A DNA stretch of 58,532 bases from Muribaculaceae bacterium (lineage in GTDB: Bacteria > Bacteroidota > Bacteroidia > Bacteroidales > Muribaculaceae): NCBI GenBank assembly GCA_022509085.1, contig JAFLTW010000014.1:1-58532 (forward strand), read 5' to 3'. How positions within the stretch are numbered: position 1 is the stretch's first letter; each line of letters starts with the position of its first letter. A model generated the notes under the pieces. The model had not been told where the DNA came from and did no database searches. It saw nothing but the letters and a program-made list of their open reading frames with translations. The position numbers and the translations under genes were made by a program. Shown in pieces: positions 52,183 through 58,532 of the stretch.

Positions 52183-55100
52183 ATGCGATTTAAAAGACTA
52201 TTTTTATGTTTAGTCGCGATGGTGACGGTGCTTGTTGCGTCCGCTCAAAACCCGGACAAACTGTATGTGGAGGCTACCAACTCCACTTATAGCTCTCCAA
52301 CACCTAATCCAGCAAGCGACCAGGCTCTTGAGAGTAAAGGTGAAGGTGTCTATAAAGGAACTGTTGTTATTAACAGTAACAAGAGGTACTTTAATTTCTA
52401 TTCGGGGGATACAGCCCCGTACACCTTCTATGGCGCCGGCGCAAATCAATTCGCCGAAGAAGGTTTGACTATTACTGAAGACAAACCTTCAGTTACCACC
52501 TCCATTAAGAATGAAGGATCTGGCGCAAAGACTAATGTAGGCTGGTGGCAGCTCTATTTGAGCTCTGCGTATGAAGGTAACGAGATGCAGCTTGACATTA
52601 CGGTAAATCTTACTGACAAATCCGTAGTGTTCGAAATGCATAAAGAAGCAGAGCCCTTAAAGGTTCTTACCAGTTCAAACCAGTACAATTTCTCCAATCT
52701 TGCTCAGACCCTTGATCTTCCCGCTATTGACGACGGTGTTTATGAAGGTGTCCTCAGTCTGACAGCGAGGTATGTAAAGATGCAACTTGGAGGTACGTAC
52801 TATGGACCCGTGAATGGCAGTACAAGTGTGGGAAATGTCAATCTGAACGGTTCTGACACTTCTACTGTAAACGGTTGGATAGCAAATGCAGATATTTCCA
52901 AACTTGGTTGCTGGTCTATTACATTCCCCTCTAACGCTACATCAGGCACAGTTAAAATTACTGTTAATACTAACACGAAAGATGTAACGTTTGTACTTCA
53001 AACCGATAAACCTGAACCGGGTCCCGGTGATACTTATCCCGATAAGATTTATGTGGCAACAGGTACAGGTGGTGCATATCTGCAATCGATTGTTGCAAAT
53101 CCTGCCACCGATGCAAGTTTCACAGGTGTAAATGGTGTTTATACCGGCTCCGTTGTGGGTAGTGGCAAAGAGTCTACCTGCTTTATTTTCTATAGCGTAG
53201 GTGACAACGGTAAACCTGAAAAATATTACGTTCCCACAGCCAACGGTATGGTTCAGCTCAATCCGAGCAAGGCAACATGGAGAGTAACCGAAGGGTCTAC
53301 TTTTGACACATATGCTGATTGGTGGTGGTGGTTCTATTCTTCAAGCAGCTATTCCTTTACTAAGGCTGAAGCTGCTTTTGAACTCAACCTTCCCAATAAA
53401 AGCTGTACTACGGAAGTGACAAAACTTCCCGATCCTCTCGTGATTACTTTCACGGGCGACTGGGCTAAGGCCAACGTTGGTGTCTACAACGAGGAATTGG
53501 ATGAAGTTGAAGGTAGCGTATTCCAAGGCAATACCTTCACCATGGATCCTCCGGCTAAGAATGGTTACCAATTTTTCGTCTTCTTCGATGAAGGATATGA
53601 AGCCACGATTTCCGGTACCAACTCCGGTTCCAACACATGGATGGTGTCTGATACTCCCGACACTAATCCCGATGCTCTTCCGGGTCAGCAGTTCTATACC
53701 TTCACAGTTAATACTGCTGTCGGCGACAAGGGTGCAAACATAACCTTCAATATTACTGAAATCGACTATAGCACCCACTTTAATATCACAGGCGACACCA
53801 AAGGTTTCAAACAGGTCTGTGAACCTGGTGGCGGTTTTAATCTTAAGCCCCTTCCTGTAACAGACAACAAGTTCAGCGTGCTCGTGCCCGCAGATGCAGA
53901 TGAATACAATGCAACCGAACTGTACATCTTCTACGATTCTACTTATAAGTGTGCGGTAACTGGCGAAGGTATTGCTCCCGGTTCGGATACTTATTATATA
54001 GAAGACTTTGGCGATGCTTCCCAGTTTGGTAACTACCCCGGTCAGAACGCTATTTGGATTAAACTCTACAGCGGCGCTCGCGCTCATAATTTCACAATCG
54101 ATCTTACCGCTCCGGTAATTAAGGTTGACTTCACGAAATTTGAAGCAGAGTTCAATACAATGGTAAACTATGAGATCACCGAACTCTATAGCTTTAAGTT
54201 TACTTGGAATTATCCTGTCGCTATTCTTGACCCGTCAAAGATTTATGTTGATGTTCCCGGTGTTTGGGGTCAGCAGCTTACCGGTGCCGACGGTCTTGAA
54301 TGCAGTGTAGAAGGCAATTCTCTCGTTGTTAATGTAGCCAACGGACCGCTTGTAAACAAAACTCCAAGCCAGCAGTTTGGATGGATTGGAGTTTACGATG
54401 GTGGTATTTCCGTAAACGGCCAGACACTTGAAAACGATGGTTATGGTGTTTCTAAGGATGTCACCTGGGCTCCCGGTACGGGTGGTGTCAATATCGATAA
54501 CCTCGTTTCCGTACCCGCAAGGGGTATCAACCATCAGATAGACGTTATCGACCAGATTGAACTCTCCATGGAGGGCTTCTGGATTGGCTACAGCGAAACT
54601 TCCGATTCCTGGAGTGCAGTTCAGAAAGCTGCCAAAATCTATGTTTGCGACGAAGGTGAAGGGAATTTCACCCAGGGTACTCCAATGGATGTAACAATCC
54701 AGGGTGTCAACCCCAACGTTCCCGGTGGTTCCCGCTGGTTCGAAAGCATCATCGTGAAGCCCGCTACCCAGCTTAACGACAATTCGAAGTGGTATTACCT
54801 CGTAATCCCCGGTTACAATATTACGTTCAAGAATATTGAGACCGACCATTATGCGGACGACTATACCAACCCTATTGAATTCGTTTATACTGTAGCAGGT
54901 GAAGGTGCCATGACCGTGGTTCCCGGCCAGTATCAGTATGTGGACTATTCCAACTGGAAGGGCCTCGTGCTCGGCAATGCCGTTACCAATGGTGTTAAGG
55001 TTGCCGATGCTTCTCTCGTCAAGCTCTACTCCGGTATGTTCGATTCAGCTTCCGATTATCTGGCAGCAGAGCCTCTTGCATCCGGTGTATCCGCTATAGA

Positions 55101-58100
55101 AGGCGATGACATCGTTATCTCCTTCCCGAACTACGACGTTTTCAACGGTACGTACACTCTCGTTGTTGAAGACGGTGCTCTCACCGGCGTGACCAACTGG
55201 ACCGCATTCAAGTATGACAATGTCAGCAAGGTTAATGGCAAGGACTTCCATGCAATCTTCTTCTCCATCACAGGTCATGCAGTAGATATCAACTCTATCC
55301 CCGTCACCACTGTTCCCGCCAATGGCGAGACTCTGGAATCTGTAGAAGAAGTGAAGGTTTGGTGGGGCAACAACCTGAAACTCATCACAGGCGAGACTCC
55401 CGACCCGAACGATCCCCTCGTAAGTGTTCCCAACCCCGTAAGCGGCAAGATGACCTTCAACAGTGTACAGTCTGACATTATCTTCGACGTTGTTCGCACA
55501 ACGCAGTCTGAAGAGGGTACCGACGACGGTCTCGGCGGTGGTATCGACGGTGCTTACTACTACACACTCGTCTATACTCCTGAAGCTCCTCTCGCCGACG
55601 GTGAATACACATTTACTATTCCGGCTGAAGCTCTCAAGGTTTACATCAACTCCCAGAATGAGATTCCTAACGCTGAGGTTAGCTTCTCCTTCACTGTTGC
55701 TCAGCCCAACTTCACCTACGTTCTCAACGGTCCGATCTTCCTGAATGGACCCGAGAAGAAGGAAATGAACCTCGATGGTACGACCCTTTCGCTTACCGAC
55801 ATCCAGACTCAGCCCCAGCTCTTCAACATCCAGAAGATGAATGGCGAGAAGGTGGTTGAGACTTACGGCCCGGCTACCGATGCAGACGGCGCCAACATCC
55901 TCCTCACTTACGGTGAGTATCAGGGTGTAGCCGACAGCCAATATAAGTGGAACCTCCCGGCCAATACCGGTGATAGAGGTATGATTGTCGATATCACGTT
56001 CGATCTTACTACTCTCAAGCTCAACCTCATCGACAAGACTCCCAAGGCTCCCGAATACATCACGGTTGAACCGGTTGCTGACCCCGTTAGCGGCACAACT
56101 CAGCCGTCCCTCGGTACTATCGAGGTAAGATGGCCCGGCGTTAAGTTCGAAAACCTTGTAGGTGTCGAGAAGAACGTAGAGGTTCCGGTTGACGCTTCTA
56201 AGGTTAAGATCTTCCTCGACGGAGTTCAGAAAGCGTTCCCCGATCCGACAGATATGATGAACGAAGGTAGTGTATATGTAGTTGACCTCCAGGGCTCCAA
56301 TGAGGCCGGTTCAGATCCCAACGCAGGTGGTGCATCCGGTGTTGACTACGGTAACGCTTACGTTATCAAGCTCCCCGACATGGCATTCTTCTGGAAGGGT
56401 GAGGTTAAGATTGAAATCGCCGAGGGCGCAGTTACGTCGACCACAGGCGAAATCAACAAGCCCGTAACCCTCATCTATAATGTGAAAGACCTCTTCACTA
56501 CCGTAGTATGGAATCCTCAGGAGGCTCCCGAAGTTTCGCACGAATTCAATAAGGAAGAAGTGGAATTCTATGCTTGGTGGTACAATGCAGACATGGGTGA
56601 ATATTTCGATTATGCTTACAATGTTGAGCTTGTAAACTCACCTGCAATTCCTATCTTCTACACGACCAACGGTTCAGGTCAGATTCCGGTAACCTCTGAC
56701 CAGATGAAGGCGGATGGTAAGAAGCTTACGTTCAACTTCAACGACCTTGCTGAAGGCTCGTACGTCCTCACTCTGCCGGAAGGCACTGTAAGAATTTACG
56801 ACAACTGGGGCACTGACGCTCTGAACGGTGAGACTTCATACTACTTCACTATTGTCAACCCGCAACAGGAATTCCTTCCCGATACGCCTGAAGAGGGAGT
56901 ATTGACAATCGACCCGGCAAACAACTCCACAGTAGCAGGCCTCGGCCAGATTGAACTTGTTTGGAGCAACGTGGTATTCGACCTCGGCGTTGAAGACAAC
57001 ACTCCGAAGGAACTCGACAACACATTCGTTACTGTTCATCTCGACGGACTTCCTATGACAGAATGGAGAAACAACGGTGGCTACGTTGAGGCAGTCAACA
57101 GGACTGTTGCTCCCGAAGGTGGCAACGAACCCGGCATCATGACTGCAGCCGAGCCTGAGACTGAAGCTGTTCTCATGCTCTACTTCGGTGATGACTCCTT
57201 CAACTGGACAGGCAATCTCTCTATCGTGATACCTCAGGGCCTCGTTAAGACTACCGACGGTGCAATCAACGCCGAAATGACTCTCAACTATACCCTTGAG
57301 GAACCGAAGGCTGAGACTTCTCTCATCTTCTCGTCTCCCATCCAGATTGCGTTCACCAAGAACGTTACCACTCCGGTATCCGTTGACGTACCTGTAAGCA
57401 TCGTTCCTGAGGAAAATGCATTCCAGTACAAGGGTCTCCAGTTCGACATCACTACTCCCGACTGGCTCGCAGTTAAGGAAGCTACTCTCAACAGCACCCT
57501 TAAGGGTTCAGTTGAAATCTCCGAACCCGCAAGCATCCCGACTCACACGTTCCGCGTGATGGCAACTCTCGCAGAAGGTACTTCCAGCAACCTCGTGAAG
57601 GATATCGTTACGATGAAGCTCGAAGCAACCAACTACAGCGATGTTGCGGCCGGTATGTATGATGTAATCATCTCCAACCCCGTATACTTCTCCTCTGTAA
57701 CCGGCCAAGATATCCTCATCAACGGCTTCGACGGCCAGATTGAGGTTACTGTCAAGGCAGTTTCTGTAGAAAGTGTTGAGATTGAAAGCGTAGAGGTAGC
57801 TGAACCCAGCTTCAGCGCTGACACTATGATCGACGACGTTACCGTAGGTGAAGACCTCGACATCACAGTTAAGGTTACTCCCGCCGATACCACCGACGTC
57901 CTCGAATGGACTTCCGACGTTGACGGCGTAGAATTCGACTACGACGAGACCACCGGTGAACTCACCGTCGACACGAGCGGCGTTGACATCAAACCCGGCG
58001 AGCAGAAGACTGTAACCGTAACCGGTACTATCGGCGAAGGTGAAAACCAGAAGACTGTAAGCCACACCTTCACGCTCCGCGGTGTGATCCTCGGCGACTC

Positions 58101-58532
58101 GAACAACAACCAGATTGTAACGGTAGCCGACGTAGTGACCACTGCCAACGTGATCGCCACCGTACCGCAGCCCGTGACCCGTCTCGACTTCCCGAACGCC
58201 AACGTCATCCTGACGGAGGTGGACGGCGAGCAGCAGCTCAACGTACTCGACCTGACGGCAACGGTGAACATCGCGCTTGACAACGGCAAGTTCGACGGCA
58301 ACCGCAACCCGCAGAACGTACGCCGCCACACGCGTCAGATCCTGAGCACCGACCGCCTGGTTGCCGACAACTACAAGGCACGCACGGGCGAGTTCACGAT
58401 CGGCGTACAGCTTGAGGACAGCTACAGCTACTCGGCACTCGAGACGCTCGTAGAGGTACCGGCCGGCATGACCGTCAAGGCCATCACCGCAGGTCCGCGT
58501 CTTGCAGGCCACGAGATAGCCTACGGCATCCA
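52183..58532 (+). CDS. Giant secreted Ig-like repeat protein with dockerin-like C-terminal segment (3' end outside window)
   Basis: Open from ATG 52183 to the window edge, at least 2,116 residues; the frame was checked in sampled segments throughout. The signal peptide is MRFKRLFLCLVAMVTVLVASA. The N-terminal third repeats a module starting PDKLYVEATNS (about 24) and PDKIYVATGTG (about 286), then PSKIYVDVPGV (about 686). The middle has Ig-like modules (TIEVRWPGVKFENL, QIELVWSNVVFDL) and a block paralogous to the 40119 protein (DDGLGGGIDGAYYYTLVY, about 1113). Near 58096 comes GDSNNNQIVTVADVVTTANV and a second half QQLNVLDLTATVNIAL, both like dockerin calcium-binding helices. It is likely a surface adhesin or enzyme-assembly protein. 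GC rises from about 43% near the N-terminus to about 65% in the last kilobase. Confidence 0.85.
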   Translation, partial: MRFKRLFLCLVAMVTVLVASAQNPDKLYVEATNSTYSSPTPNPASDQALESKGEGVYKGTVVINSNKRYFNFYSGDTAPYTFYGAGANQFAEEGLTITEDKPSVTTSIKNEGSGAKTNVGWWQLYLSSAYEGNEMQLDITVNLTDKSVVFEMHKEAEPLKVLTSSNQYNFSNLAQTLDLPAIDDGVYEGVLSLTARYVKMQLGGTYYGPVNGSTSVGNVNLNGSDTSTVNGWIANADISKLGCWSITFPSNATSGTVKITVNTNTKDVTFVLQTDKPEPGPGDTYPDKIYVATGTGGAYLQSIVANPATDASFTGVNGVYTGSVVGSGKESTCFIFYSVGDNGKPEKYYVPTANGMVQLNPSKATWRVTEGSTFDTYADWWWWFYSSSSYSFTKAEAAFELNLPNKSCTTEVTKLPDPLVITFTGDWAKANVGVYNEELDEVEGSVFQGNTFTMDPPAKNGYQFFVFFDEGYEATISGTNSGSNTWMVSDTPDTNPDALPGQQFYTFTVNTAVGDKGANITFNITEIDYSTHFNITGDTKGFKQVCEPGGGFNLKPLPVTDNKFSVLVPADADEYNATELYIFYDSTYKCAVTGEGIAPGSDTYYIEDFGDASQFGNYPGQNAIWIKLYSGARAHNFTIDLTAPVIKVDFTKFEAEFNTMVNYEITELYSFKFTWNYPVAILDPSKIYVDVPGVWGQQLTGADGLECSVEGNSLVVNVANGPLVNKTPSQQFGWIGVYDGGISVNGQTLENDGYGVSKDVTWAPGTGGVNIDNLVSVPARGINHQIDVIDQIELSMEGFWIGYSETSDSWSAVQKAAKIYVCDEGEGNFTQGTPMDVTIQGVNPNVPGGSRWFESIIVKPATQLNDNSKWYYLVIPGYNITFKNIETDHYADDYTNPIEFVYTVAGEGAMTVVPGQYQYVDYSNWKGLVLGNAVTNGVKVADASLVKLYSGMFDSASDYLAAEPLASGVSAIEGDDIVISFPNYDVFNGTYTLVVEDGALTGVTNWTAFKYDNVSKVNGKDFHAIFFSITGHAVDINSIPVTTVPANGETLESVEEVKVWWGNNLKLITGETPDPNDPLVSVPNPVSGKMTFNSVQSDIIFDVVRTTQSEEGTDDGLGGGIDGAYYYTLVYTPEAPLADGEYTFTIPAEALKVYINSQNEIPNAEVSFSFTVAQPNFTYVLNGPIFLNGPEKKEMNLDGTTLSLTDIQTQPQLFNIQKMNGEKVVETYGPATDADGANILLTYGEYQGVADSQYKWNLPANTGDRGMIVDITFDLTTLKLNLIDKTPKAPEYITVEPVADPVSGTTQPSLGTIEVRWPGVKFENLVGVEKNVEVPVDASKVKIFLDGVQKAFPDPTDMMNEGSVYVVDLQGSNEAGSDPNAGGASGVDYGNAYVIKLPDMAFFWKGEVKIEIAEGAVTSTTGEINKPVTLIYNVKDLFTTVVWNPQEAPEVSHEFNKEEVEFYAWWYNADMGEYFDYAYNVELVNSPAIPIFYTTNGSGQIPVTSDQMKADGKKLTFNFNDLAEGSYVLTLPEGTVRIYDNWGTDALNGETSYYFTIVNPQQEFLPDTPEEGVLTIDPANNSTVAGLGQIELVWSNVVFDLGVEDNTPKELDNTFVTVHLDGLPMTEWRNNGGYVEAVNRTVAPEGGNEPGIMTAAEPETEAVLMLYFGDDSFNWTGNLSIVIPQGLVKTTDGAINAEMTLNYTLEEPKAETSLIFSSPIQIAFTKNVTTPVSVDVPVSIVPEENAFQYKGLQFDITTPDWLAVKEATLNSTLKGSVEISEPASIPTHTFRVMATLAEGTSSNLVKDIVTMKLEATNYSDVAAGMYDVIISNPVYFSSVTGQDILINGFDGQIEVTVKAVSVESVEIESVEVAEPSFSADTMIDDVTVGEDLDITVKVTPADTTDVLEWTSDVDGVEFDYDETTGELTVDTSGVDIKPGEQKTVTVTGTIGEGENQKTVSHTFTLRGVILGDSNNNQIVTVADVVTTANVIATVPQPVTRLDFPNANVILTEVDGEQQLNVLDLTATVNIALDNGKFDGNRNPQNVRRHTRQILSTDRLVADNYKARTGEFTIGVQLEDSYSYSALETLVEVPAGMTVKAITAGPRLAGHEIAYGI

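Noticed and set aside
57508..58512. 334-codon frame on the minus strand within the giant gene
   Set aside because: The plus frame is a continuous signal-peptide-initiated protein with recognisable modules, while the minus frame has no family features.

Overview
The window looks like a chromosomal segment of a GC-rich member of the Bacteroidales (Bacteroidota). The evidence is a fused SecDF, Omp28-type and other lipoproteins, a class III (Fbp-type) fructose bisphosphatase, a carboxynorspermidine-type polyamine dehydrogenase, and many promoters of the Bacteroidota form TTG-N19/21-TAnnTTTG. A family such as Muribaculaceae would fit the secreted Ig-like proteins, but that assignment is a guess. 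Most of the window is housekeeping DNA. The accessory material lies in three arrays of palindromic repeats, a tRNA-linked REP/RAYT locus, an orphan phage terminase-portal pair, a nonulosonate sugar operon and several secreted repeat proteins.

Layout. 1-2.3 kb: the end of an outer-membrane barrel gene, then fabF and acpP on the minus strand. 2.3-4.3 kb: arrays of nested palindromes on both sides of an IS200-type TnpA gene. 4.3-9.4 kb: secDF (minus) and a large Ig-like lipoprotein (plus), followed by a third repeat array without a transposase (9.4-10.0 kb). 10-14.2 kb: a tightly overlapping minus-strand operon (flippase-like membrane protein, small membrane protein, lpxB, beta-helix lipoprotein). 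14.3-17.9 kb: polyamine dehydrogenase and a GH31 glycosidase. 17.9-22.3 kb: pckA plus a membrane protein (minus), and tsaE-birA (plus) from a divergent promoter region. 22.4-25.9 kb: a secreted protein, tRNA-Arg, two tandem three-way-junction elements, a RAYT-like transposase with an extra C-terminal domain, and another secreted protein.

25.9-31.3 kb: a minus-strand operon pyrG-yidC-ferredoxin-type membrane protein-thyA. 31.4-34.3 kb: GH3-family protein and MATE exporter. 34.4-40.1 kb: a six-gene minus-strand operon that starts with an OlsB/GlsB-like acyltransferase and continues with a LegB-type dehydratase, an ATP-grasp protein, and NeuB-, NeuC- and NeuA-type enzymes. It should make a CMP-activated nonulosonic acid. 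40.1-43.3 kb: two secreted Ig-like proteins. 43.4-46.6 kb: terminase large subunit and portal protein separated by seven CTTATAA repeats. 46.6-52 kb: Omp28-like lipoprotein, folA, a glycosyltransferase, a small lipoprotein (minus) and fbp. 52.2 kb to the end: a secreted protein of more than 2,100 residues, cut by the window edge, with Ig-like repeats and a dockerin-like C-terminal segment.

The strongest candidates for something undescribed are the tandem three-way-junction elements beside the RAYT fusion (23.2-24.5 kb) and the composite palindrome arrays near the IS200-type transposase (2.5-4.2 and 9.4-9.9 kb). Both repeat families are built on hairpins with the same C-GAA-G loop. All function calls come from reading the sequence; no database search was run.
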